The notes under the pieces were generated by a model. It was not told where the DNA came from and searched no databases. It saw only the letters and a list, made by a program, of their open reading frames with translations. Position numbers and translations under genes: made by a program. From Sisyra terminalis (lineage: Eukaryota; Arthropoda; Insecta; Neuroptera; Sisyridae): DNA of 64,000 bases. The DNA lies in the NCBI GenBank assembly GCA_958496175.1, contig OY292274.1, forward strand, positions 32,465,482 to 32,529,481, in the 5' to 3' direction. How positions within the stretch are numbered: position 1 is the first letter of the stretch; each line of letters starts with the position of its first letter. Positions 13,555 to 26,416 of the stretch are shown in pieces.

Positions 13555-13797
13555 ATTTGTTGATTTTTATGTATTCTGGAAGCTTTTATTGTTAATATTT
13601 ATTAACTATACCGTATTTATTACATAGGTCATGACAAGGATTATTGTTGACAGGGTTAGAACTACTGTTTATGAACGCCTGAGGAAGCCGAAACGTCGCG
13701 CGTAAACATCTAGTTTTAACAATTTATTTGATCCTAGTTCTCTGAAACTTGTATTAGGTAATATTTCATCTTCAAGGATCTGAAATTTCGCCAGAAT
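13555..13797 (+). repeat. Right arm of long inverted repeat pair (Penelope-like?)
   Basis: Partner of 11156-11410. Here the motif has lost its stem and reads CCTGAGGAAGCCGAAACG (13679-13696) followed by TCGCGCG. The 2.1 kb between the arms contains a SINE and a mariner fossil, both apparently later insertions. Confidence 0.7.
13679..13702 (+). other. Hairpin-GAAACG module (copy b, stem lost)
   Basis: CCTGAGGAAG is followed directly by CCGAAACGTCGCGCG; the hairpin present in its inverted partner is deleted. Confidence 0.4.
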
Positions 13798-14624
13798 GAA
13801 AAAATAATGGCAATTATAATTTTCGGTTAGCTATTTACTCAATTGCCCACTCAGAAGTGCTAAATCGACGCATTTTTAATGAAGTTAACAAATTCAGCGA
13901 TATTTTCTAGAAAGTATTTTAAGAATCATTATTATATAATCATTATTATCGATATTTTCGATGTTAATGGTAGTATATTAATAATAGGCACGTAGACTAC
14001 TCTCGTCTTTTTTGATTTTGTGTTGTCGTTAACATTAAAAAATTATTTATTGTCCAAAAAATATAAAAATCAAAAATTGAAAAATGAGTTTTCACAGAGG
14101 TCAACTATAATTATAATTAGTGAGCGAAGTTTTGCTTACATTACTTCTATTTATTTTATATGAAGTTCATAAAATTTAATTTAAGTGTCAAATAATTTTA
14201 GCGTGAATAGCTTGGAGATAAGTTAATATTTTGTTTCTTCAAAAGTATTTTATGCCTTCTTTGATCCTTTATTTAAAATAGTTGAAAGAATAAATACTAA
14301 AGCTCAACTGTGAATACTTCCGATTAGTATTATTGTCTGCTTGAACTTTTAAAACAGATAATAATGTTAATAATGCATATACCAGATGTATCTACTATCT
14401 ACATATATACCTCAATACTAATAATATCGAAGGCATTTTCTTGTTAAAAATAATTTCTTCAATGCGAAAGTTTATTTTAAATTTTATGAACATATTCCAA
14501 ACTTCTAATCTCTCGAAAGTTAGGCACCCAAGATATATGAAAATAAAAATTATTTTGCTTTACTTAAAAAGCATCAATTTGTTTCACAAAAAAATAATAA
14601 TAATAGTAATCGTTCATTATTTAC

Positions 14625-14735
14625 AAAATATTTATATATAAATAACTATAATATTTATATAGTATATAAATATTATAATATATAACTAATATTTATATAA
14701 CTATAGTTATATAAATAACTATAATATTTAAAGTA
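14625..14735. repeat. A/T palindromic repeat
   Basis: Repeated ATAACTATAATATTTATA words in both orientations; simple expansion of A/T sequence. Confidence 0.6.
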
Positions 14736-15009
14736 CGAAACAATGACATAGTCTTAACTAAAGTTTAATATTCTATATGCTACACTTTAAACAAGTGGTA
14801 AGTATTCGAGATATGGGTACTTTATTTTATTTGTGTTTTCAATAAAATACAAATTTTTATATTACATTTATTTAATAATATTGTTGCATGCATAAAATTT
14901 AAATGTGTGTGAGCATAAGTCTAGTATCTAGCGTCCTCCTGTGTGCTCACAGAACCAATAAAATAAATAAACGGGGAGCGGTCAAGCACAATGAGATGAA
15001 AATTGATCG

Positions 15010-15260
15010 GGACGTTTTTTTTTTGATTTAAGAGAAAGGAAGGGCAAAAGATTAAGATTTATTATAGAACAATCTAGAGTTCGAAAAATCCAGAAACATA
15101 CAATCAGTTATGAATTAGCGATAAATCAATTTTAAGTTCAATAGTGAGAAAAACGATTGTTGTTAATAAACAAATAAGTATCATGAAATAAACATTTCTG
15201 TAATAAAATATATTTGTTATTGTTGTATGTCCTCAAACACAAATCCAAACGAACCCATCA
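15010..15260 (+). mobile_element. LTR-like fragment, copy 1
   Basis: The 3' part ends TATGTCCTCAAACACAAATC then GAACCCATCA and matches 25235-25569 from a T-rich block (GACGTTTTTTTTTTGA) onward. No coding sequence is attached. Confidence 0.4.
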
Positions 15261-17025
15261 AATATAAATAAAAGTTAAAAACGTATCAGTATATACTCAA
15301 AATTTACACAATCGACTATGTAATCATGTTTGTAAAGTAAACTGCTGTAGGTAATAATTAAACATTTTCGCATTTATTTGAGAAAAGAGAAAATATACAC
15401 AAACTAATTACCATGTTATACTAGATACTAGTTCATAGACTCAATCAGTGATCAGTTAATTACAACTAATTTTATAATATAAAAGAACTAAATAAGTAAA
15501 CGATGATGTAAGTTCAGAAGATATAAGAGATTGAATTAAATTTTAACATTGAAAAAAATTACTATATTTTTTTTTTTTTGGAAAATTAAGCAAATGGGTA
15601 TGAAATGAATAAAAGAATATCTGTGTTGATTAACGCGCAAGAAAAACAGTAATGCTGAAAAACTTATCTAAGTTAATTTTTTTTAACTAAACAATTTAAG
15701 TTTTGAATTAATGTGTGAATATAAATAATGTTGAATGTGAAATTGATTTCACATTAAATTCAAATACAACTATACTAAATACAATATATCTTTAACGAAA
15801 ATGTAAAACATATGTAAGAAAAGCTAATTTTATCAAAAACGACTTTCCAAAACGATGTGAAAACCTTTGAGGTATATATTATTACATATATATTTCTTAC
15901 CTAAAATAAAATTTATTATTGTGTAAGATTCTCGTGTACATATCTATATTATGACTCATATAAAGGTGATATAACTCAATTGGATAATCCAATAAAATTG
16001 AAAGAAAAATAAAAGCTATAAAAGTTATTAATATTATTTAATAATATTATTGAATAATTCTTAATTGATATAACGGCTATCTTTACATATCTTCTAAAAC
16101 TATAACAGCCTATAAGGACTTCATAAACCAGTAATACATATATATATATATGTTTGTTATTCAATGATACCGTTACCTAATAGAAGTAAAGTATCCAAAA
16201 TTTTCTTTATAAAAACATCCCTAGTACTCATTACATTTACCATCATACCCAGATGTTCCCGTTTAAACAAATCAATACGTTCTGTATTTTGCTCACTTCG
16301 ATTCACTTTTACGTTTAAACAATCCATTTGTCGAATAAGTAGATACGTACAAATTTTCCATTTAAAATAAACGCATTCGAGTCATTTTAACGTTGTGATA
16401 GACTTAGCCATTTAGAAGTCATAAATTATTTAGTTTTTAACCTCCCATCTCTCATATCTATCTCCAACGAATGATTGAATTATTTATAAGCATTTCTCAC
16501 GTTAATTGTTCCCAGAAATTTATTTCAATTTTAAACAAAGTAAAGTCAGAAGTTAAATATAATATTTTTTTAGACTTTGATATTAACGGAAAATAATTTA
16601 AAAAAAAAGATTATTTTTGTAGTTAAAGTCAACAGAATCTTTCAATATAAATGAAGAATTTGTAAAATACTTGTATGCACAACCAATTGCATAGAAAAAG
16701 TTCAGTATTGGAAAATGTTGCACGCATTATTTTATTTTTACTGAAGAATTTAATAATAACTTTGCTTCTTCGTAAGCACAAACTAACATTAGATAAATAA
16801 ATTATTAAAAAAAAAAACGAAAAACATAACAATGTTCGGCCGGCTTCGGCCAAAATTTGGTCAAACTCAAAGGTATTAGTCAACAAAAAAAGACGAATAT
16901 TTACGAACGCTAGTAAATTGTAAATTTTATACCGTTTACTAGGGAATGGTGATAGAGGATTACTTTATTACTTAAAGAACTCTTTGGTTTTTTTATTTTT
17001 GCTATGGATGATGTTTCATTTAGTT

Positions 17026-17240
17026 TCAATGGTAGAGCGTGGGTTTTCGCCGCTCGGGGCCGACCGGAAATTCGTCGCACCCTATTTTCATCATTAGTCA
17101 AGAAAATTGGTAAAAAGTCAAATGCCTTCAAATTCTTTAATTGCTTAAAATGTCCTACTTTTTATGTTTTTCTTAAAGCAAAATCTTTTCTTCAATTATC
17201 AATGGCAATATGCCGCCTACTTTCCACCGCCGGGAGCCAC
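17026..17240 (+). repeat. hAT-like repeat, copy 1
   Basis: Shares CGTGGGTTTTCGC, TTAGTCAA, AAAATTGGTAAAAA, TTCTTTAATTGCTTAAAA and TTATCAATGGCAATAT blocks with 18650-18840. Two open frames on opposite strands (17004-17333, 16910-17131) cover it; neither has a recognisable protein. Confidence 0.5.
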
Positions 17241-17444
17241 AGAGTTTCTGTAGAATTTAGACTATATGAGTTCTTAATATTTGATTTTATTTATACCATT
17301 TGTGAAAAATATGTTTGCTTAACCTTATTATAAAAGTAATGATTCTTCGGCTTCGATTGAGAGTTTAGATTAAGACAAACAATCGACTTCCGCATTGGCC
17401 AAGATTTGACCATCAGTCAAATCTTAGGCATTATTTTTTATTTG

Positions 17445-17530
17445 GTATATATATAGCTACAACTGCTAACATCTTAAGCGACTCTAAGGTTAATTAAACT
17501 TCAGAAATCGAGAAATATTTAAAAATTTTA
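17445..17530 (-). mobile_element. tRNA-derived SINE, 3' fragment
   Basis: On the minus strand TTTCTCGATTTCTGAAG, CTTAGAGTCGCTTAAGA and GTTAGCAGTTGTAG match the SINE body; the tRNA-like head is absent. Confidence 0.45.
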
Positions 17531-17998
17531 TCAACAATTTTTTCCTTAAAAAAGCATTTAAAAAAACGAATTTTCAAAGCTTCAGCTAGAGTATAAAAGT
17601 TTCAGCTTTAAATAATTCTTTACGTGCTTCGACTTACAATTTACTTTATTTATTGTTCACTTGGTTTTATCCATGTGATTTGGATATTTTCAAGTGATGA
17701 TTAACTGAAGCTTAAATTATTTTTTCATCTCTAAAGGTTGTCTCCTTTTTTGCGTAGAGAAAAAAAATTATCTCAACTGTTTCAAGACGCAATTCGTACA
17801 ATTCCTCAAGGATCTCGTGAAATTGCCAAAGGGAAATTAAAAATAAGACAATGGTTTTAACAATAGCGACAGAACTATATTCATAAAACAAAACGATAAC
17901 TAAGCAAATAAAACTTAAGAAGTTCTACTGGGTACTTTCCTCCACAACCAATTAATTAATTTCACAATATTCGTACGATATAATTGTAATGGCCACCA

Positions 17999-18120
17999 CT
18001 ATCCGCTAGTATTGCCTTCAAAATTAAAATGTTTTAATCGGTTGTCCTTTATATTAGGAATGGTTACTGTTTTGTTGAGAGCAATGATCCTGTCTGTTCC
18101 CGTTTTAGGGTCTGGAAATG
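17999..18120 (-). other. Coding-like fragment, possible terminal exon of a small protein
   Basis: After a pyrimidine-rich tract and TATCTCAG acceptor there are 39 open codons (FPDPKTGTDRIIALNK, then TVTIPNIKDN and a short tail ending NTSG) and a TAG. The acceptor phase is 1. Composition is richer in G+C than its surroundings. Upstream of the acceptor the same frame continues for about a dozen hydrophobic codons that would suit a signal peptide but lack a start; an ATG lies one frame off. I recognise no family. It may be an exon of a nested secreted peptide, an alternative terminal exon of liprin-beta (phase-compatible with all its first exons), or a transposon remnant. Confidence 0.3.
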
Positions 18121-18649
18121 CTGAGATACAAACTATAAACAAAACGAAGAAACTAAAGATTTAAACATTTTTTTAATAATTTATCAACTTAAACAAAGCT
18201 AATTTTGGAAATTAATGAATAGAACAAATCGCAACAAATATGAAAATCTATGATTGCCAATTTAAAACTCAAAATATTTACCGTTAGATAAATACCAAGT
18301 TTAAAATCTTGGATATAATGCAATCTTTCAGCAATTTGAAAAATCATTTATAATAATATTCCCATACTTCTTTTTCTTGCGAAAATAAATTTTAAATTAA
18401 TTAAATGTGAAGTTACCAAAAAGAATAATCTTGTTTTATAAACAAGAGGTTATATTTTCTTACAAATCAGGATTTTATAATTTTTTATAATTGATTTATC
18501 ATACAAACACTATGATTTTAACAAGGCCACTTTTCGCAGAGTAAATACGATATATGGTACACCAGTTTTCCTTTGCATGAATATGTATTGCATATGGTAT
18601 TCTAACCCTAGGAGTCCTCTGACCCACGGGGTCCATGGGTACCATGATA

Positions 18650-18884
18650 CAGTGGCGTGGGGTGGGTTTTCGCTTGTCCGAGCCAATCGAAAATTAGTCA
18701 AAAAATTGGTAAAAAAACAAATATGAACCGTTAAATTCTTCAATTATTTAAAAATGTACTCCTCGTGTTTCTCTGAAAGCGAAATTTTTCCTCAAAATTA
18801 TCAACGCCAATATATCGTCCCTTTTTCATGTACTGTCCGGAATTATAGTTCGTTCTATACCCCCCATCCACACAACTGCCACGG
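18650..18884 (+). mobile_element. hAT-like repeat, copy 2
   Basis: Begins CAGTGGCGTGGGGTGGG, a common hAT start, and ends with an approximate inverted counterpart (CCCCATCCACACAACTGCC). The flanks do not show a convincing 8-bp duplication, so the assignment is tentative. Confidence 0.4.
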
Positions 18885-21800
18885 TGCTCATAGATCTTTT
18901 TATATGTACCCTTCCTAGGCTACTATGATAAAAATTTGGGATCGGAATGTCGTTATTTTAATAAAAAATAAATCACAAAATTTTGAAATAAGATTTAAGT
19001 TAGTTACCATCAATTTTTGATACAAAAAATGATTTTTAAAATTTGAAAAATGCATTATTTCGGAAACTATGCGAATGATCAAAATTTTTTTTCAAAACAC
19101 TCGAACGACAAAAAAGCACAAATTTTGTTAAATTTTTTATTGACCATTTTTAATAAAATGATGCCAAAAACTGTAGTGTTACATTAGTATTTTTATGGTT
19201 CTTTTCAATAGTTTATAATTATTTTTATTCTATTTGTTTTCGAAAGTTTTTTGTTTTACAACACTATCCATCGGTTTCCCAACTACTTCAGAAACTATTT
19301 AATTCTTAATATCACCAATTTAACTAAGCTAAATTTCTGTTATTAAGAATTAAATAGTACCTGAAGAAGTCGGGTAGCCAATAAAACGTGCTGTGCAAAA
19401 ATAAAAATTGAAGAATATAAAATTTCAAAAAAAAGAGAATATAAATAATTTAATATTTGAATTAAATTTGTAGAAAAGAACTCTAAACGTCAACTTAGAG
19501 TTTGTTGGAAAATATGCGAGTGGCAATTGTTTTTTCTCCAGAAGTCTTGAACGGCAAAAAAATCACCAAAATATTTGATAGTTATTTTGTACAAATTTCC
19601 AAATCCAATTATTAGATAGATATATGAAAATATTTGATTTACAATAATTCAGTTTATATTTTCGAAGTTTGAGTTCTTTCGAGCAATCCATAAATATTAA
19701 TATTCATGTGTTTATTACTTTTAAAGATGTCAAATAAATGAAATCAGTTATGAAAACGAAGGAAAAACTAAGACGTTGAAATTTTATTTATTTTTGAAGA
19801 GCAAATTTTTGGAGCCTATTGTATTATAACGTATTATTTTATACAAACTATGTATAAAATGGAGACTTTAGAACACTAAAACTTTAGACTAAAATGTCAC
19901 CCTTCTTACAATTAGTAAAATTCAAGTAAGTCATTTAGTTTTAACAACCCCGGTTTTAATGGTCTATGCTCTATGTGAACACAATGAAACTTTTCAACAT
20001 TTTCTGCAATGAAAAGTTTATTAAAGTATAAATTTATTGGGATTATTAAGTTTCCGAATTAAAATAATTAGCGGCAAAGCAGTTGTGATTTAATTTACTT
20101 TTTAGCTTTTCATAATGTTTATTTGTTTTCTTATTTATGGATTTTAGAAAAAAAAATCTTTGTGTTTTTAACTAAAAGATGAATAATGAATCTATATAGT
20201 AATGTGTTTCAATCGCGACTGTCAAAGAAACAGTACATAATCATTTCGACTTATTCTAAAGACTGAATCGTGTAATCATCTTTCAATTCACAAAAAAAAA
20301 TATTGATATCTATTATAAAAACAAATATCAAAACATAAAAAGAAAAGGCCGCATGTAACAGACGTTTTTCGCAACTATATTCACCGGCCGGAAAATTGAA
20401 ATCATAAAAAAGAGACCGTTTCCCCATATAACAATGAAGTACAGGATGAAACTTTTGTATTTCTTTCGTATCGATTTCTCTTTGTGTGTTTACTTGTTTT
20501 ACTGTTAGTCCTGGTATTTGATGAAAAATGATTATTCTATGATAAACTTAATTTATAAAAGAGAATACTATTCCACCAAATACGGGAAGAGATTCCATAA
20601 TACCAATGGTCTGGACAAGAAATGAGCATTAACTTTTAGTATGTGCAAGAAATAAATGTCCTGGATTATCGATAATATCGCTATGAATCGAACCCTTTCG
20701 AAAATTGAAATTTATTACTATCGTTTTCGGTTGTGAAAATAAAAAGTAATTTTAAATCCTCTTTAAAACAAATGGATAAATATATTTTTTTTGTGAAATC
20801 ATATTCGATATAACGAAATTGATAAACACAAATTATAAAGGCATTACTAAATTTTGTTTCAAAGAAATAAATTAGGAACTTCTGATTTAAAACTTGATAA
20901 AATACCGCACTTTTAATGGATAAATAAAAGTTTTGTAAATTATTATTTTTGCGGTTTCATTCAGAACCAAATTGTAATTTCATAAAACAGTAATTAAAAT
21001 GGAGATTTGTTTATAATTTCATAATTTTCTTTGGCTATTTATATACAAGGTGTTAAAAGGTTATTTAAAAATAATTATGTTGCAGTTAGAAGATTAAATA
21101 AACAAATCGAAGATAAAATTTATGAGACATAATACCGTTAAAAGATGCAAAATATATTTATTTTTTTTAAATACTTAATGCACAATTAATTGATCCGTAT
21201 GCAGTTTGTTTTTGCCAATTAAAAATTATAAAATAGTTGATATTTTTACACTTCCATGATACTAATGCATATCTTGCAATATTAAATTATATTAAAACCA
21301 ATAAAAGTAGGATAAAAACAGGGACGGTTTTTTCGGGCCGCACATTTAATTACCAAATTTAAGTGGATTTTAATATCCTATTAAACTTGTTTATGTGGAC
21401 AGGGACAACGAAAGGGAGGGGGGTGTATATATAAATATATGCATTTTATCGCGTTTTTTGGTACAAAATCATTTGAATCTCGAAAAATATTGACCTTAAG
21501 AAAATAACTGAAATGTACTAGTGGTTCCAAATCAAATTTTCTATGAGAACCAAGCGAAAAAAATCGGAATTTTCTTCAACTGTTTTTCCAGAAATGCAGA
21601 AAATTCGATATACATTTTTTTATCATTAGAAACCTTTCAAATGCTCCAAATTTGATAAAAACTAGAATCTGAATAAATTTTAGTCAATATTTTTCGTGAA
21701 TCAAACAAAATAGGTAGTGACATTTATCTTCCAGATAAAATTTAATCCAGAAGATAAAGACAACAAGCATATTATCACCCAAAAATAGTAATATATAGGA

Positions 21801-22369
21801 TTTATATAACAGATAATATTGTATCTATTAAATCTGGAATGTGTATATTAAATCCAAAAGACAAGAATTTAAAAAACGATACAGATTATATAGAATCATA
21901 ATTTAACAAAAAAAGCTTAAGTGACTACCCTAAAACTTGACTACAACCTATTTGGGTTTCTGGAGTAGATTGTGAGGCTCTACGAAATCTTCGAACATCC
22001 AAATAATTCAATCCTTCTAATTCAAAGTTTTTTGATAATATTCTGAAAAATGCAGTGAAAATATATACTCCCTCGGTTACCCTTGTCACGACAACGACAA
22101 GTTCAATGGGATGTTAAAATCTACATATTTAGACACATATAATTTTATAGATGTAGATACTTTCCGGAAAAAAACATCTTTTCTTTAGTCTAAAAAGGCT
22201 TTTTTAAGCAAAAAATGAGTTTATTTTAATTGTTTTTGCTGTTAGTCAATGGTTTCTAAAGTTTCTTATGTATATAATATTTTGAAGATTTTTTTTGACC
22301 ATCGTTATGCTCTTTGTATCAAAATATTTATGTAACCGATGAGTTTCATATAATTAGGTAGTTTTTAAT
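18885..22369. other. Intronic DNA, no gene seen
   Basis: Apart from the inverted repeat at 19257-19395 I see nothing but A+T rich sequence; a small GC-richer spot (CACCGGCCGG) at 20382 has no interpretation. Confidence 0.6.
19257..19395. repeat. Inverted repeat, 34-bp arms
   Basis: Arms 19278-19311 and 19341-19374 (CTTCAGAAACTATTTAATTC versus its near-complement) enclose 29 nt. Weaker pairing extends to 19257 and 19395. It could be a tiny foldback element. Confidence 0.6.
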
Positions 22370-22530
22370 GGTTCTTTTTGATTGCTTTATAGCTGCTAAG
22401 ATTTGTGGCGACAGATCTACGGTTAATAGAAATCCGTAAACTGAGAAATATTGAAAATTTGTTCCTTACGAGATTTGAACCTAAAACCGTTGGAGAAACT
22501 ACTTTGATTACTCGTTCATTACTGGGCTTA
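22370..22530 (-). mobile_element. tRNA-derived SINE, minus-strand copy
   Basis: Read on the minus strand: GAACGAGTAATCAAAGTAG, B-box AGGTTCAAATCTCG (22469-22482), then TTTCTCAGTTTACGGAT and AATCTTAGCAGCTA. The body agrees with the other copies. Confidence 0.55.
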
Positions 22531-23529
22531 TTATTATGAACTATTATTATGAACAATTATGAACTCAAAAAGTTCTCTTTAAGTTAAATTGCATTTGTTT
22601 ATTTTGATACTGTTAATATACCTATTAATAAAATAAATGTCATTTTCTCTTAATTCTACCGTAGATTTAAGTTCTTTAGACTGACAAAGTCTACGTTCTG
22701 TTTAAAAAAACGAAATGGTCCAATAGGACTAAAATTAACTTCAATAGTTTAATCACCATACTTCTCTATTTGGGAATAATTATTTATTGCTTAAAATTAT
22801 GTACAAATGATCAAAACATTTCATAATGCTCACAAAAATGAGAAAATGATAAATAATCATTTAATAACGGGTATTGACAGATACGGGCAAGGCGTCACTC
22901 CTAGGAAGATGGAGATTAATTGTGATAAAATATTTAAACTATTTTTCTTTACTTAACTTTCTTGAGGATAAATTATATAGTTTTTCCTTGTCTGTCTCTT
23001 GGTCAAAAAATCTGAGTATCCCTAGTAATTCAAAACATACCTGCAACCTATCAATCCGCATTAAATTTTTAGCACAGCATACCTCACTTGTAAACATTAA
23101 AATGATTTATTAGCTATTTTAGACAATTCATTAGAGGGTTTTAAGTTCCATTACATCTTCTTAAAAATCTTAACAGAAGCCCGATGCATAAACAATCCCT
23201 TGAACTCAGAATACACACCTATCTGGGTGCCATTGTGTGGTAAATACATTTTAAACTTAGGTTCAAAATTCATGTTTATAGTTTATTTTTGTTAATAATA
23301 TTTCATAAATTAGATTAAAATATGTTTTATATAATGTTTTTACAGAATAAACTGTTCAAAATCATCGAACAAATATAAATCCTCTGAAGTTAAAAGTTTT
23401 TGATTTATTCAAAAATTGGATCTTATTCCGCAGATACGCGATAATGTTCACTTTTGATGGAATTGTGCTCTCGGCTGTTTCAATGGCTCTTTTTTCGCCG
23501 CTATGACTTTTTGGTCGAGATTTAATTAA

Positions 23530-23690
23530 GTACCTAATGGTGGTCGAATGGTCTAGGTGACCGCTCCAAAACTGGTAAATGCTGGGTTCGATTTTCGTAA
23601 CACATTTATCGACGTGAAATTTTTCATGAACTCTAGAGTCGAGAAAAATTATGACAATTATAAAGCGACGATAAATAACAAAAACAAAGA
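23530..23690 (+). mobile_element. tRNA-derived SINE, copy 2
   Basis: A-box TGGTCGAATGG (23541-23551) and B-box GGGTTCGATTTTC (23584-23596), then the shared CTCTAGAGTCGAGAAAAA body and an A-rich tail AAATAACAAAAAC. It is the best-preserved head of the family. The open frame at 23362-23694 on the minus strand runs through it and is not a gene. Confidence 0.65.
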
Positions 23691-25122
23691 ACAAGTAAAC
23701 ATCTAAACAAAGAGAAATAAGTAAATTGGCAAATAGAGATTACGAGTGAAGCGCGTAGCTTCTATTATTAGTTCAAAACGTATTTGTTGAATAACAAAAG
23801 TACACAAAAATATGATTTGAAGAAGGTACTTATCAACCAAAATGAATGTTTTCTGAAGATCAGTTGTTATAATATTGAGCCTTCTAAAAACAAGTTTAAA
23901 CGATAAATATTATGTACACTGCGTATTTGTTTTGTGTATTATAGCTATGACTTCAAACTATATTTTTTTTCTGAAAGTTTAATTCTATTTCCAAAAAAAG
24001 GTGTACAAAAATTTATTTCTGAACAGTTTATCAAGAAAAGTACGATAATCAAAATTTTTAAATAAAAACTATATCAATTTTATGATGACATTTTTCATCT
24101 TACGTCCATAGTTTTTAACCAGAATTCGCAGTGAGAAATTAAAATATTTTTGTAAATGCTAGATTACAGAAGTCTTCAACCCTATGTACGCGATTCCCAT
24201 GACATTTGTAGAGTAGTTTACATATGCCTGTCGCTGTGTCATTGCGATAAAAAATATTTACATTTTTTGTATTTAGCTTTACGGATGTCTTCCGAAATGT
24301 ACAGCCAGCACTGGTAATGTTAGGTATAACGTCATTCAGTATATTGCGAAGTTATTCCCAGTGACCAATAACTCTATAGGGAAAGTGGAAAGCATTATGT
24401 AATCATCAACCCATAGGACAAAGCTATATCACTTTAAATGCTTAAAACAGAGACGAAATTTCGCAACAAAAACTGTACATTTCTCTATATTAAATATTAT
24501 AACTTCTTGGGTTCATTGTATGTATGTAATAATTTTTTTGCAATATCAAAAATGTTGGTTTTTCATTATATAAATTTCATTTTACTAAAACGAAATCTTG
24601 AAAGTACTATTCACCAAAGTACAAATGGTTTGAAGTTTTAAATCCCAAATTTATTTATCCAACTTATAAATCATAAACTATACATTCTACATTAAAGAGA
24701 TTAAAACGACGATTTCGCGAAAAAGATCACTACAAGTAAACTCGAGTTAAACACGCGATACAAAGTTTCGGATATATTTTGCTACCACGTTTCTTATAGA
24801 TTTACTGGTCCTTGGTGGTTTTTATAGATATTTGTACTGATCTATTTTGTCATCACACTACTGCTGATAAAGAAAGTGGTAAAGCTCTCACTGTACACTA
24901 TGACGTCGATTTACAACCTCAAGTAATATTGCACAGTATTTTCAGTACGTTTCAAAAGATACCCAATATTAAACAATGTTCTACTCTTTTACATTTGAAA
25001 ATAAATTTTGCTCGCCATCTAATTGGCATTAGAAATTGTAAGCGCAAAAAAAATAAGAATTTTGCTTATAACTTGACGTTAGTAAAAAATAATGTCGCAA
25101 ACCCGAAACATTTGAATGGGTG

Positions 25123-25569
25123 AGTGCGAATGGCATGGTGTCTGACCTCCCGCTGGGTGGGCTCGCTCAATGACTTAATGGCGCAATGATTCGCTTATGA
25201 CTAAGTGGACGGCAAGGTAGTTATTCGAATAATGAAACACGTTCTGATATTTTTTCTTAAGATAAAAAGGATTGACAGTAGAAATAAAATGAATCGAGTA
25301 TTCTAAAAATGGAGAAACCTAAAATTCCAAAATTCTCGCAACAGGTCTGATTCCGTATATAAGGATGTTGTCAGCCAGGTGAAGTAATAGTTAAAGAATA
25401 GTTCAGTTAACATTGAAGTTCAATACAGTAAAAATAAATCGAACGCGATAAACGTTAATTTAATTGATGCTTTATAAATAAATAAGTTTGTAGTGTTAAA
25501 TAAATAAACGTATATATAAAATAAATAGTTGTTACATGTCCTAAAACACAAATCCAACGAACCCGTCAA
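25123..25569 (+). mobile_element. LTR-like fragment, copy 2 (solo LTR?)
   Basis: Contains a TATA box (TATATAAG, 25356-25363) with a CAGTT initiator-like word about 45 nt later, AATAAA-rich sequence, and the 3' end CATGTCCTAAAACACAAATC then GAACCCGTCA shared with copy 1. A likely left edge is TGAGTGCGAATGG near 25121. The order TATA, initiator, poly(A) signal is that of an LTR. The open frame at 24812-25123 directly before it has no recognisable retroelement domain. Confidence 0.4.
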
Positions 25570-25777
25570 CGTTAAAAAGGAAAACCGTAACTGTAACCAT
25601 TTGATCTTCCTAGTGACAATTATATTAAAATATAGTCAAATTTTTGAATCTCTTATTGTAAAATGTAAGCAACCACAATTTCATGCATAAAGAACATTGA
25701 AAATTGTGTGATGAATATTTGAAAACAGTTCCATTATAACTTTGTATTTTATATTTTTTCTTTTTATTTATACTTAC

Positions 25778-25928
25778 ATTGTGATGGAGTCGTTGCCGTT
25801 TCCGTGGCGGACATCGATAATGTATGGTTGTCATGGGGCGAAGTGGCTGATGGGGCTGATGAAGCGGCAGCCCCAGTTCGTAATTCTCGACCCGTATTAC
25901 ACACATTAAACCACCACCACCGGGTCAT
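25778..25928 (-). CDS. Candidate alternative first coding exon of liprin-beta (isoform B)
   Basis: Starts at ATG 25928, preceded in frame by TAA TAG eight and seven codons upstream. It encodes 50 residues plus one base and ends at CAAT|GTAAGTA, a strong donor in phase 1. The peptide begins MTRWWWFNVCNTGREL, then an Ala/Ser/Pro/Thr-rich tail ending TATTPSQ. Base composition is far less A+T rich than the surrounding intron, as expected of real coding DNA. Splicing to the exon at 8.2 kb would form a Cys codon and continue ATSSSP in frame. I do not recognise the peptide. It could instead be the first exon of an unrelated nested gene, but no downstream partner other than exon 2 was found. Confidence 0.6.
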
Positions 25929-26344
25929 ACGGAAACAACGCAGGGGCTATTAACACCCCCTGCCTATAATAACTGTGATACTTTTCTGTTCCTTTACGAT
26001 AAAATTTTCATAAAAAAATGTCAATTTCAACAACTTTAAAATTCTTTGAGGATAATACACGCTGAAATTAGCACATTTAGTTACGTGAGTATTTAAAAAT
26101 TATAATTATTGTAACACGTTTCTCCACGTATATCCTGGATTTGTTAGTGTTAAATTTACCTACTAAAGAAGGTATCATCCTTCTTTTTTCTAGAATTATA
26201 AGATTTTTGAACGTAGCAAATAGCTCATACGGTCTAAAAACATTATAAAAGTAGAATACTACAAATATTGAAGGTAACCATTTTTTAATTGTTAGCAGGA
26301 AAGTGGGCCTAAAACGATGTAAATCCATATACTATTAATTAAAT

Positions 26345-26381
26345 CCGCAACGTTTCGGTCCTTTATTTAACCTTTATCAGG
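26345..26381 (-). other. Hairpin-GAAACG module (copy c)
   Basis: CCTGATAAA, stem GGTT/GACC (one G-U pair) with an A-rich loop, then GAAACGTTGCGG. Confidence 0.5.
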
Positions 26382-26416
26382 CTTCTTAATATACAGTAGG
26401 TATATAGAATAAGAAG

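Larger units (their letters stand above)
13798..17444. other. Intronic DNA, no gene seen
   Basis: Holds the A/T palindrome, LTR-like copy 1 and the first hAT-like repeat; otherwise featureless. Open frames at 15976-16164, 16164-16370 and 16629-16886 show no protein signature. Confidence 0.6.

Noticed and set aside
23541..23596. A tRNA gene
   Set aside because: Boxes A and B are present but no acceptor stem or cloverleaf closes, and a SINE body follows; it is a SINE head.
24812..25123. 103-codon open frame before the LTR-like repeat
   Set aside because: Tempting as a retroelement or host gene end, but no motif is recognisable and there is no start context or splice support.
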